64,000 bases of DNA from Gorsachius magnificus (lineage: Eukaryota > Chordata > Aves > Pelecaniformes > Ardeidae): assembly GCA_034008185.1 (NCBI GenBank), contig CM067081.1, forward strand, positions 33,292,806 to 33,356,805, read 5' to 3'. Below, piece by piece: positions 33,331 to 45,703 of the stretch. The position numbers were made by a program, and so were the translations under genes. The notes beneath the pieces were generated by a model. It had not been told where the DNA came from. It ran no database searches and worked only from the letters and a program-made list of their open reading frames with translations. Each line of letters starts with the position of its first letter. Position 1 is the first letter of the stretch.

Positions 33331-36300
33331 CTTGTGCCAGCACAGGCTCTGGACTGGTGCCTGTCATTGTGTGCAGTCGCAAACACTGCTGAGTGCCATG
33401 AAATTAGAATGAAAGATTAATAAAATCATATTTTGCATTGTCCTCAGCACAGGCAGGCCTTTTGGAATAGCACAGCAGCCACGTACTGCTGGTGGCTCTG
33501 ACCCACGTTGTTTTCAAAACTCACTAGTGCGTATGGAAATTAATATGGCTACATGGTGAAAAGTATTATTCTCTGCATTACTTGGTAATTTAGCCTTATG
33601 GCTAAACAATTAACTTCATTTAGTCTTATAGTTTTTCTTTTAATTCCCACACAGCACTTCCAACTGCTTCATAAGCTGAGCTGTTCTCTAGACAATATTC
33701 CTGGGAACTTTGGAGCTGGTGCCCCACAGGGGTTTGCTCATGCGCTGCCCCGATATCACTCAGAGCCACGTCTGTCAGAGGAAACATCTCTTTGGTTCTT
33801 CATCTCCTCCCACAGTTCCTCCAGGATTCCTCTTCACCGGCAATGGTTCTGAGCTAACGATTCATTACAGTTTACGATAACCATGGTCATTTGGCAAAGT
33901 GAAGTTCACTCCTTTCCTTTTACAATATGTGTGACACCCATCCAGTGAAAGACATAATATGCAGATTTTTTTATTTTGAAACAGCCTCTTGTGACTGTGT
34001 ACTAGCCTGACACTCTGCCCCTTTTCCCCTCAATAAGAAAATAAGTTTTTCTAAAATCCAGCTGTCTGCTACTTACAGGTCAGACTCCCTCCCAAAAACT
34101 GTAATTGATTTTTTCAGGTCCTATCTCAAACTCACTTGGTGCAATGTTGCTTGGATATTGAAAGCTATTATTGCCTTAAAACCAGTAATAGTAAATTTGC
34201 TATTTAATCATATCACACTTCTGATTTGCAACACAAGCGACTTCGTGGTCCAGCTGCACTTTGGAGCTGAGAAGAAAAGCAGATTAAATTTTATTTCTTG
34301 GAGGTGTAATAGCCTTTACTCTTGCAATTACTCACCTATGTTTTCTCAGATTAGAGTTAATTACTGAAAAAGATAAGCTGTTCATGCTTTCACTGTTACA
34401 GCTAGGGCGATACTGGATCAGTATTACGTGGTGCATGTTCGTTGCACTTTGAGAGACGTATTCTGGAGTGAAAATTGGCAGACCAATTTCAGCAGACATA
34501 AAACCTTCTCCTGAATTTGCATAAGGCCTGGAGACGCTGCTGCCGCAGAGTAAGTTTTTTCCCGATATTTTCTGTAAAGACTGTTCAGCAGAATTGAGAG
34601 CACGATGTTGTCTGAGAGATTATGAATGCATCGATCCCCAAATGCACTAATGCTTCAATTTTATGCCCATGGCATACCCAGGATGGCTCGCTGTGCATTT
34701 CCTTGTACAGAAGGAGCCTTGTCAGGCCAGTTGGATGACAACGGAAAACTTAATAGGCAGACTTTGGATCTGCTAAAGGGTTGTCAAGCATCTGCAGATC
34801 CCTATTTGATTTCTTCTAGGCTGGAAAAGACTTCTCAAACTAAGGGGTTTCCAAACAGCTGTTGCTGGGACACCCTTGGTTCCTGGCCTTGGCTGGACTC
34901 TGGCTTCATCCCCTGCATTGTAGAGAGCAACTTCATAGCTCAGACTGGCAGAACTTGGGATCTTGTAGAGCAATCTCACCTGCGGTACCTATATCAGATG
35001 TATCTCAAAGGCATCTCTGATGTTTCCTGGATCTCCTGTTCCATGTCTGGCTAGTTAGGATGGGTATTTGTAGGTTGGGCCACCAGGTCTGTACTGTATG
35101 ACATGAACTCCTTTGGTAGGATTAATGCCTGGACTTCAAGGGGGTATTCTCTTGATCTTCAGGACCCTAATGTCTCTCTGGTGATCCAGGGACAGTGGAT
35201 TGTCTAAAGGGGAGTCAGAGCTGCTGGCTGCTCCCATCTGTCCCTCTTCCCTCCCCTTTCTCTCTTCACTGGCTACCGAGGAAGCATGTAGACTTTAGTC
35301 TTAGCCATTAACACCCTGTTTCTGCTCCTCACTCAGTATTCTGCTTGTGTCCATACCTCACTCTGGTTTTGCACATCATTACCCCCTTGTAATCAGACGT
35401 TCAACTTAATTTCCAGTTATACCTGGAAAAACTTCCCTGTTGGGAGCAGGGCATGAGAAGGGTTTCGTTCCCTGTTGCAGCCCCCGGTTTAGCTGTGAGA
35501 TGAGAGGAGGCAAAGCCAGCTTTGCTCAGCCCCTGTATATCAGCAGGGTGCTGGGCTGGGCTGGGCGAGGAGGGAGGGTGGTGGGCAGCCTGTGGTCCCA
35601 CTCTGCCACAGGCTTGCTGTCTAACCCGGGTGTCATATCACCTCGGTGCCCTCTGCTTTGGCCTGGGAAAGGTGTTGAGCGTTTGCCTGGCTTCATAAAA
35701 CCCTCCAATACTACAGGTGGGCTGCGCTTTCCAAACATTTCTAACTATTCTTGCACCAGCATGCTTGGCTTCCCTCCTGTCTTCATTTAAATCCCCCTTG
35801 AACACTCACTCCTTCCAAGAGGCCTATAAACGCTAACCTATGTCAAGATAATGTCATTATCACTAGCATCGATGGAGTAACTCATCAAGTGCTGAAATAA
35901 ATCACTTTCCCTAGGGATTACTGCCTAAAAGCCAAATGTAATCAGTAAAGCTTGGGTTTGACAAGGCTGTCACAGATAGAATTCATTTACTAATGAGTTG
36001 CAGCCTAAAGTCCACACTGGTAATGTGTCTGTGGTTTTAATGAAACATTACAGAGACCTTCTTCTCCGCATTTGTTGCTTGTTAGATACGCCCTTTGTCA
36101 GATGTATCTTCCCACCTGATAGGAAAGTTTTTTTCTTGCTCTTCCTCCAGCTGAACAATAGCTTTCTGAGCATCGTGCTGCCAAATACTGTTTGCTAAAA
36201 TAATTTTCGCTCTTTTGGCATAATGGACCTCTTCGGCCTAAATCAACGTCAGCTATACTATTGCCTGTCCGTGGAGGGATGCTGCCTTTTGCAGTGGTTT

Positions 36301-38503
36301 TTGTAAAATAGTTTCTCCTGACAACTGCTGAGAGAAAAATAAAGGTGCTATCCGTTCACCGTGCTATCAGGAGAAAACTTGAATCATCGATAAGGATGGT
36401 TTCTAAGCAACCAAATGCAGTCTACAACCATAATAACAGCACTTTCAAAGTAAATCACTTAGCCTGGTACACGCGAAGCCCTGCTCTCCAATTAATGGCA
36501 AATTCATATCAGCTCCATTGTCTGGCAGACACACATTAACAGGGCTGAAGTGGTTCTAAAACAACACTTTAGGCGGTAGAACAAAACTCAGAGATGTTTG
36601 GATCCCCTAACGACTAATTGTTTTAAAGAGGTTTTGCAGAAAATGTCCTGAAGTTTTTAATACAAAAAACCAATTCTTACCTTTTCTGCCCTATAGAATA
36701 TCCTGGTGAATTGTGTCTCTGTTCAAGGATGACTCCTAAAAGCTACAGAAAGGATATTCATTGCCGTAGGTTTTTGACTGTTTTGCCTAACTTCCCCCAT
36801 AGAAAAGTGACCTAAGTACCATCAAATGTTGCTTATTATAGTGCAGCATCTTTATAAAGAAAACTTGCTCTTTGTAAGATAATCATCTACTGCGTCATTG
36901 TCTGCTCTACTGAAAGGGAAACAAAGGTCAAAATAGGATCAAAAATTATCTTTTTCAGTAGGTAATACGGAAATCTGTAAGAAGTACCTTTCCCTGTCAC
37001 AGTCCACTGCCTACGTCTGTCACTCCTCAGCTCTACTCCCTGCCATGCATCTTCCTTTCTCATCTGCTCCTCTTCTTCCATCTTACTGCTGAGAGAAAGT
37101 GATGCTGCCTGAGGGATGGTCCCAGAGGAGGTCCCATCTGTGGCTGGTAGCCCTTCTCCTCTCCTCATAAGAAGGGATGCAGCCCCCAATTTCTCTTAGC
37201 TAGGGAACAAACCAAGAAGACTCACATCTTCATCTCCATCCTCCTGGTATGTTTTACGAAGCAGGGAGCAAATTAGGAGACCTGATAGGCCATGAAAAGG
37301 GAGGTAATGTTTTAAAATGCACTGCAGAAGAGAGCAGCCAGCATCCACTTGTTGCTCTTCTTGCTTTTTGTGAGGAGGGCAAGGGCTGCAGTGACTGGTC
37401 CTCAGGTCGCCCCATCACAGACATGTGGCTGGGAGCTGGGCACTGCCACCATGGAGCACTTAGAAATGGGAGAATGGGGTTTCAGCTGGGGAAGGAAGCA
37501 TCCTTGGTGGGATGGGGCGGGAGGGGTGTCGGGGAGCCCGGGGAGGCCTGCTCCCTCATTCATTCATGCATGGCACTCAAAGGGTCACAAACCCTCCAGG
37601 CCATGTGGGAACAAGGACCAGAACTTCATAAAAGTGGATGTTTGCTGGGAGAAACACAGGCACTGTGGCCACCCAGGAGCCTGAGCAGCTTACAAAGAGC
37701 TTTTCATGCTGTAGTTTGGGTCCTTTTAAGTGGAATGCTAAGATCCCCGCATACTTTCTCTTGGCCTAGCTGTAAAATGGGGATGGAAATATTCCATCTG
37801 CCCTTGCCTAGTTAGGCATTGTCTGGCACAGTGATAGTGCTGAACGCCATTGAAACACAAGTAATACCAAACTACTTGCAAGGCCATAGTAGAGGAGTTG
37901 TAAAAGCTTGAGGATACAGCAAATGAAAGTGGAAATCTGGGTCTGGCAATCGGGGGAGGGAAAGACTCTGTGCGTATTAGTTGCAGACTTCTCTATGCTA
38001 ACACACAATTGACAAGTATTCAAAATGGGTAATGACATCATAGGAGCTGTCCACGTGTAAAACGCTCCTGGCAAGCTCAATGCATTCAGTTTTGGGAACA
38101 TACCCTCCACCTGCTCTCATGGAAGGGCATTTGAGCAGAAGCCTCTCCACAAGGCATCCTTTGGGGAGCCATGGGTCCCTGAGCCATGGGGAGCAACCAC
38201 GTGGCGATGATGTGTACGGGCCACTGGTGTGGTGCTCAGTGGAGAACCCTGAGTGCCATGCAGGAAACGATGGGAGAGCAGGCAGGAATAGAGGAGCCCC
38301 TTTCACAGCAAGGCTGATGCTGTCTTTAGCTGCATGATCATTAGCATGAAGTGAGTCAGAGAAGACAGATTTGGAGACTTGGTGAACAAGCCAGAGGTGT
38401 CAAAAGGAGAATTTTGGATACCTGTAGGGACTCTCACCTAATCTCAAAGAGTTCTCTAGGATGACAAGAAAACTAAAACAAGGAAATTCAAGGACGTGGT
38501 TCT
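33331..38503. other. Intergenic, no gene recognised
   Basis: About 5.2 kb of mostly AT-rich unique sequence. The part from ~36000 to 36540 is AT-rich, free of simple repeats and contains several TAAT-core motifs, so it may be regulatory. No exon is supported. Confidence 0.45.
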
Positions 38504-38522
38504 CCCCCCCCCCCCCCCCCCC
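38504..38522. repeat. C19 homopolymer
   Basis: Nineteen uninterrupted C residues flanked by T and G. Such runs are prone to length error and to i-motif or G-tract structures. Confidence 0.97.
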
Positions 38523-38821
38523 GATCTATGTATTTCTGATTCTGCCTGGTTAAAGAGCGCATTTTGGATTAGAAACCAAGGTGAATCCTGTGAGCATAGA
38601 GAGTGCCTGAAAGGGCCTGAAAGGAAGGAGTCCAAGGAATGTTTGCACTTGTGTAGAGTTTATTTCATGTCTTTTCTATTTCATGGCTTATTTCATATGG
38701 GTATATGAAGAAGGGAAACTACTTAATATTGCCCATAAGCAGCAGGGAGCAAACGACACAGGCAAGACTGTCCACATGCGACCCATGAATCCGAGGGCAA
38801 TGAATTCTCCACCAAAAACTG

Positions 38822-39150
38822 AAGAATCATAGAATCATAGAATTGTTTGGGTTGGAAAAGACCTTTAAGATCATCAAGTTCAACCGTTAACCTAACACTG
38901 CCATTCCACCACTAAACCATGGCCCTAAGCACCTCGTCTACCCGGCTTTTAAATACCTCCAGGGATGGGGACTCAACCACTTCCCTGGGCAGCCCGTTCC
39001 AATGCTTGACAACCCTTTCAGGGAAGAAATTTTTCCTAATGTCTAACCTAAACCTGCCCTGGCACAACTTGTGGCCATTTCCTCTTTTCCTATCACCCAT
39101 TACCTGGGAGAAGAGACCAACACCCACCTCACTACAACCTCCTTTCAAGA
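38822..39150 (-). mobile_element. CR1 LINE 3' end (subfamily B)
   Basis: On the plus strand it starts AGAATCATAGAATCATAGAA, the reverse complement of the CR1 terminal octamers, then GTTTGGGTTGGAAAAGACCT. On the minus strand the ORF2 end reads [20 protein letters not shown] and [20 protein letters not shown]. Similarity fades near 39150. This is the fullest subfamily-B copy here. Confidence 0.95.
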
Positions 39151-40489
39151 AGGAGCTTGTGTCCCCACTGACAGAGCAGGGGATTTCCATGCCTCTTCTG
39201 TGGCTAAACTTGGTCATAAAACCCAGTTTGGAGGTGGGTTTTGGTTCTGGGTGACCCCCTGGTCTGTGCTAGGAGGAGCTCTTGAGGTGTGAGTAGGTTA
39301 ATGTATCAGGCGGTGTTGGACAGCCTGGACTCGTGTCAGTGGAGAGGCTGTAGGAGAGGCTGGGATGGGAGATCCATTGCAGACCCATCTCTGCTGTCCC
39401 AGACCCATCATAGCCATGCAAATCTTTGCAAAGAGTGGGCTGGTATTTGGGGGACCCACCTGCCTATGCTGTGTCAGCCGTAGAGGTGTTCTCATGGCAC
39501 AGGACTAAAATATTGAACAGCAGCTGGGCTGTGGATACGGCATAAGGCATGGAAAGGTCTCTCCCCTGCACCCCCATCACAGATTCCTGTGTTATGAATT
39601 ACCCGCAAGGAGGGAATTCAAAAGTGCAGATGTCAGAGACCTCTGGGGTCTCCACAGCTCTTGCAAAAGCAGAGTTAAAAAGCTCAGAACATCCTTCTCA
39701 GGGCAGTTTCAGGCGTTTCTCCCTCTCCTGTTTTAAAAATTTCTATGTCAGCTTCTCAGCTGTACTTGCATATGGGGTACATATGGAGGAGAAAAAAAAA
39801 AGCGACTGGCGCCAAACGGGGCCTGCTGCAGCTTTTAACAGTCCTCTCCGCTTGCTATTAAAATGCAGCTTTGCCCAGGGAAAATGCTGCTTTGTTGCTG
39901 CAGAAATACTTCCCAAAAACGTGGCCCTTGGAGTGCAGCCAGGAGATGTGCCACAAAGCAGGCGGCTCTGGGGTGGTGGGAGCAGGGGCTGAGAGCAGCA
40001 GCCAGGTCAGGCTGTCCCAGAGACACCCAGTCCTGCTGACCCGGGTGGCAGGGGCTCAACAACCCCAGGACCTGCCAGGTGCATGGGCTGGGGTGGTTAT
40101 GGAAGAAAACAGCGGCAATCTGTGGTGTGCCCTGCTTGGGCTGCCCCTGGTGACAGCTCGGGCCATGGGACCGTGTCCCATCTATCCCACCACATTTCAC
40201 CCCCCGCCGTGCCTTCCCAGGTGAGCAGCTCTCCTCCATCTAGCCTGGACATGAGTGGAGGTGTCTCTCCAGCTCTGACAGGCTGCCTTCACCTGGGACC
40301 TGGACCTCTCCTCTTCACATCCCCGCAGTCCTGGCCTCATTTCACGTGCTCCTCAGCCCACCTGCATCAAAAGGCAATTATATGTGCCTGTTTGCATCCC
40401 ACCACCATGCCCCAGTCTGGGGGCCAGCTGGTCCTCTCGCTGTCCTGTATTTTGCATGACGCTCCCCATCGTCCCTGGCAGGGGCAGGA
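39151..40489. other. Intergenic, nothing recognised
   Basis: About 1.3 kb that becomes GC-richer towards the CpG-island-like segment at 40490. No exon supported. Confidence 0.45.
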
Positions 40490-40820
40490 GGAGAAGTGGT
40501 GGCCGAGACTCGGAGGGCAACGCACCAGCAAGGCCTGAGAAACCCCCCCGTTTTCGATGCCCGCGGTGGGCTGTGGCGCTGCCGCCGTCCCCGGGAAGTG
40601 GCTGGCAGCTCCTTTGAAGCCGCCTGCCCTGCATCTGCCTGCCAGCTGCCCTCCCTGCTGCGGCTGCCCACAAAGGCGTCGTGGGCGGGAGGTGGAGGGG
40701 GAGCCATGCCGAGGCCCAGCGTTCGGCGGGATGGTGGGCTGCCCGTGGCGGGGACAGGCGGCGGTGCCGCCCATGCAGCATTGGAAGGCAGGTTTTCGGA
40801 GCGGTGGTGAGCTGCAGCCT
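40490..40820. promoter_or_regulatory. Orphan CpG-island-like segment
   Basis: About 330 bases at roughly 70% GC, with about 27 CpG dinucleotides counted by eye, near the usual CpG-island criteria. All three minus-strand frames and several plus-strand frames stay open across it, as expected when TA-rich stops are scarce. No protein family is recognised in any frame. CpG islands in birds usually mark promoters, so this could be the start of an unannotated transcript or a distal regulatory element. No TATA box or clear initiation signal is seen. Confidence 0.5.
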
Positions 40821-43800
40821 TGGCCCTTTGGGTCTTCCTCCCCTCTTCCATAACAGCTGGTAGTCACTGAGCAGCAGGCCAAAATCTATTTCTGATTAAG
40901 GCAAATTGCTTTTCAGTGGGATGCTAAATACTTGCGCAGATGTACAGAGGGCGTTTGGCTTTGGAGCTGCGTGAGGACAGTGCTGGTTATAGAATGAACC
41001 TGCATCGGGACTGTGTGGACTACTGCCTAAACCTGCCTCGCTGTCTGAGAGGTGCCCAAAAGCAAGGGACAAGACACGGGCTTGCAGTGGGCAGGAGGGT
41101 TTCTTAACCCTTTCTGCTGGTGCTTGCCGAATCCCCTAGGAAAGAGGGCTCGTTTTTCAAGAGGTGTTTTTTTCCCGTGTTCTCTCACGGGCCGTATGCA
41201 TCTCACCCAACTGGCGGCATCCTCGGCTTCATTCCCTCTCAAAACACAAGAGGAGGCTGTGAAATACTTGGTTATCAAAGCTTTGTCCTTTGGCTGCGCT
41301 GTGTCTGCGATCAATATCTGTTTTAAGGCATCTTGCTTGACACCGCAGAGCTTTCTTCACCAAGCAGGATGCAGAATAGATGGGAAATGGTATACTATTT
41401 TGGGTTTTTTTAAATCTTTTTCTTGTCTTTAATGTCGTTTCAGCATATATATTTTTGCTTTCCCCGTTCAAAAAATATACACCCGCTCTTATGCAGTAGA
41501 GAGCCTTTCCCACTGATACCTGCTCACATTATGTCTCCATGCCTAAATAAGACTTGTATTCCTCTTTTCCTGCAGCAGCCCGCTGGCAAAAAATTGAACT
41601 TTTTAGTGGTTATAGTCAGCTAAGGCAAATTTTTATGAAGTTATTTCAAAAATGGAAAGTGGAATTAGAAGCCAGATCTTATTGGGAAAGCACTAGTTGC
41701 AAAGCATTAAGAGGTGGTATGGCTGGTAAAAATATGGAAAGAAAATAGCGAACTTCAGGAAAACTTTTCTTTTTCTTTTTTTTTTTTTTACGAGCATTGC
41801 TAAGTTTTCAGAATATTTTGCCCACACTCAAAGTTACCCCCTGGGGAAAAGAAAAGGATACTCTTTTTTCATAACAGTCTTTGGGAAACTAACAAATCAT
41901 ATATTCTGTCACCCTGGCCAGGCTGAAATTTCTGTGGCAACCACAGGCAGAGACAAAGGTGAAAAATACTGGCTTGGAGTGGAAAGGAATGAGCGGCTGC
42001 TCTCGGGGTATAAGAAAATAACCCAGGTGTTAAAGTGCCCTCCAGTGCCAACCCAAACAAAGGGTGGTCTGCTCTTAATTTTCCTTAGAGTTACAAGGGT
42101 GTCGTTTCCAACTACAAGATTTCTTTCCATAAAATTTAGTTTAGGAATCAAGATTATTTTTTTAAACTGAAAAATTAACAAGTCCAGGGATTTCTGGATT
42201 CATGTGCTTTGGCAAATGAGGTCGATTGTAACGGCATTAGCACTGAGTGGACAAATGGGACTAATTTGCAGTATAGTGGATTCCAGATAATGTAAAAAAA
42301 TTGCTGGTGCTAAAGATTTATGAATACCGTGTTCACGTTGATGAAGTGCTTAGTTGTTGCTACTTATAATTTAATACTAGTTCCCCTTGGATTTTTTGTG
42401 TTTTCATCCTGTGGCCTTTTTGGGGGCAGGAAAAGAAGGGGAAGAAAGCAAAGAGGATGCGAGCGGGGTCAGGCTCCACACGCGCTGAAGAAACAACAAA
42501 TGGTTTGAGGTTACAGACATTGTTAAATTGCGCTTGAAATGTCCAACACTTTTGTCCCAGCTGATATCATCAAGCAGATGTTTGGTTGTTTATTAAGGGT
42601 GGAGATAAAGCTGAGCTGGAGGGGTGAGGACTGCTGCTTGCCGATGCTGCCTGCCCGGGGCATGGTGCCAGCGGGAGATGCTTCAGTCATCGGTCGCCGT
42701 GCTTTCCTCCCCGGCAAGATGCAAGGCATGCAGAGGTGCTCAGGAAGGAGTGGCTGAGACCCGGAGAGTGGGGAGAATGACCTGGCCTCACTCCCTCCAG
42801 CTGCCTCCAAGGAAAAGAAGACAAAAAAGTGTGGGGATTCCTAAGGCAAGGCGTGACTTCTGCTGCCGGACCCTTGGTGGGGTTTCCAGGCAGTCCTGGG
42901 AGGGAAATGGGTGGAAAGGGAACAGCCTCTCTTGTCTCCTTGACCCATCCATGCCTCTGCAGGACATGTGGGCTTTCCCTCTCCCATGCGATGTCCCTGT
43001 GCAGCTCTCGGGCAGCCCTGGGCAGTGCTGAGCTCCTCATGAAGTCCACTGATCTCAAAGGGAGTTTTGCATCAGAATGTTATTAAACACTTGTGTCTCT
43101 GAGTTTTTTTGTATGCCGAAGTGGCAGCATTCTGGAAAAGGTTTGGCAGGCTCTGAGCTCCTCTAAATGCATTTCCACCAGCAGCTGATGCTGTGGAAAG
43201 GTTATGGCTGGCTGCTGCTTCAAGCAGTGTCATAGACCTGGTGGGAGTGAAACACTTCTCTGGGCTATTCTGCCTCCAGAAACTCTTGTCATGCACTGTT
43301 GGATGTGATGCCGAGTTGTTTAGGGGGAATTTCTGTGGCTCCTGAAATATTCTGACCTTGAAGGTGGCCTTATGCCTGTATCAATGACTAATATTCTTCA
43401 GGTTTCTTATCTGACTGCTCTTTTTTTTTAATAATAATTCTTGGGATCTGGTGTAAGGTAGCAATTCCAAATTGACAGCATTTCTTTAGGCTTATCAAAA
43501 TACACAGAAAAAAACAAAACCAAGAAATGTCAGAAGTAGAACTGACTGGTCAAGTAAAGTTCTATTACTCTATGTAATGTTCCCTTTGAAATGTGGGTTT
43601 GCAGTTTCATATTGTACCATAAACAGCAGATAGCTCATGTGCCCTTCTGAAGGCTAATTCACTCGTGTGACTTTGTGTTACATGCCTTGTGTTCGGCCTT
43701 TAAAAAAACCCTCATGTGACCTTAATAATTTTCTGTCTCCTGCATTTCTTGCTTTTCTTCTCACTTATTTTTACACTTAGAAATTCTGGGCATTGCTTAT

Positions 43801-45551
43801 TTGGGATGTCCCATAAAAGACTTTAACAACTGTAGCAGTTGTTTAAACGTCAACCCCAGAAAAAAGAATGTAACATCATCATTTATGTCTACTAGGAGGT
43901 GATTTCCCTGATTCAGAGACCAGAGGATCCTTATGCAGCATCGGGTAAGATAAAGTCCAGGAGGAAAGAAGCTAGCAAAGGAGGCAGAGACAAAGATGAA
44001 GACAGAAAAAGCCAGTGCCTTTTCCCATTTAACTGTAGGTGCCTTCTACCACCACACCTGCTCCATGGCTCCAGTATTTTATGAGATGATTTGATAAATC
44101 TGTACTGTCAGGCTTACTTAAATCTTTTGAGGCTACATCTAAGGTCTATGGCTGTATTCGTCCAATACCTGGAGCATCAGAGGTAAACATGCAGCTGACT
44201 AACTTCCCTAGTCTTTCAAAATTGGGTGTCTCTAGAGAGTGGTTGACATGTTAGGTGGGCCATATCTCCATCTTCTTTAAATAGACTAAGGCCAGTTTTG
44301 CAAAATGCAGTTCCAAACCCATCTGTCTTTATTGAAAATTCAAGCATTTCAGGAAATCTTGCCAAGGAAGTGGACCTCCAAGTCACCATCCCAGAAGGAC
44401 CAGGTGGAGATAATATTTCTGCCCTTTACCTAGCAAGAAAAATTTGAGGACAGTTTAGAAAAGCATCTTTAAATCACGTTGCAAAGGTGTTTTATACCAA
44501 TGAAGATGACAGTAAGAGCTCAGTGAGATTGTCAGGTGCCAACAGGCAATGGATTTCCATCAAGATCAATAGGAGCTGGCAAGGCAACTTTTTCAAAGAA
44601 TCTGCTAAGCAGAAGATCCTTTTTCCAAGCTGGCCATTAAATGCTCAAGAATCTAAATCTCCCTGAAAATTCCATTCCTTTGGAATTAAGTTGCTTCTCA
44701 AAATGGTATTTGGGACCCTAAGTCATTTTTCAGAACGCCTTTTTGAAAAATGTCATTGTAGATCCTCTTAGGTTGCTGTTTGAGACCACAATATGTTGGG
44801 GAGGCATTGTGATATCCAAGAAAATTTGATTATCAATTTGTTGAGCATGTTCTTAGGCAGATCAAGTGCAAAGAGTAATTTTATTTAGCTTGAAGTATCT
44901 GGTAAACATAAAGAGAAAAAGGGCTCTGTAGTTGGACAGGTCTTATCTCAGTATCTTTATTTACATTTTCAAAGAGCATTGACGCAATTTAGCTACCAAA
45001 AGAACTGCTTTCCATCAGCCTGGGAACAGAAACAAATTAGTCTTTAATAGTGTTGTGTGAAAACTATGGCAAATGTTATGTAAAACTGTGCAAACAGAAT
45101 GTTTGTGTTCTAGTTCCAGGTCATTTAGTGGGCGAAAAGAGAGACATTTTGTGTGAAATAGCCATGAAATGGTTTGCTATTATATAAGGATAGGAACTGC
45201 TGGATCAAACTAATGGTGACATGCCGAGAACCAGATGCTTCAAAGCAAAATGCAAGACATCCCAGTGTGGATAATTATGAAATAGTCTGACCATAAGAGA
45301 AATTTCTGCATAACCGGCTTTTGTCCTAAAAGGCTACATGTTTATATTGCTTCTGAAAAGGTTTTAGTCTGATTTCCCACAGACACAGGGCTTATGCAAC
45401 CAGTGAGCTGCCTGGCTGTGCGAATCTCTGGCTCCCTCCCTCCCTGCCTGCTCTCCGGCCTCCAGCAACCCCTGAACGCATCCGAGCTCTACCAGGTGGA
45501 GCAGAGGAGAGGAGGTCTCACAAAGAGTTAAGTTCCTACAGGTTTCATGAA
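40821..45551. other. Intergenic, no gene recognised
   Basis: About 4.7 kb. There is a long T-rich run near 41768-41790. A 49-base exon-like interval with AG and GTAAGA borders sits at 43896-43944. A stretch at about 44550-44760 resembles old amniote repeats (GATCAATAGGAGCTGGCAAG, CTAAATCTCCCTGAAAATTC). Nothing is firm enough to call a gene. Confidence 0.45.
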
Positions 45552-45703
45552 TATAAGCTGCTCCCCAGTGAGGAAAGACAGGTAATCGTGCCAGCTCAGA
45601 GTGAGCTTATACCTCATTAGAAACCAGAGAAACCACATGGGAGAGCATCTTATAAGTGCTCCAACTGTGGGAAAAGCTTCAACCGTGGCTCTCCATCAAC
45701 ATG
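45552..45703 (+). pseudogene. Relic of two tandem C2H2 zinc fingers
   Basis: A degenerate zinc-finger reading runs across this segment. The first finger begins TATAAGCTGCTCC (decayed YKC) and ends CTCATTAGAAACCAGAGAAA (decayed LIRHQR.H), followed by a linker CACATGGGAGAG (HMGE in place of HTGE). After a one-base deletion the second finger reads YKCSNCGKSFNRGS and then hits TGA. The spacing of Cys pair, Phe, Leu and His pair matches the 28-residue repeat of poly-zinc-finger proteins. Frameshifts and stops rule out function. It is probably a fragment of a retroposed ZNF gene; the parent is unknown. Confidence 0.8.

Noticed and set aside
40353..40882. Minus-strand frames of 142-171 codons as a gene
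   Set aside because: Three frames are open at once, which reflects scarcity of stops in GC-rich DNA. No family similarity.
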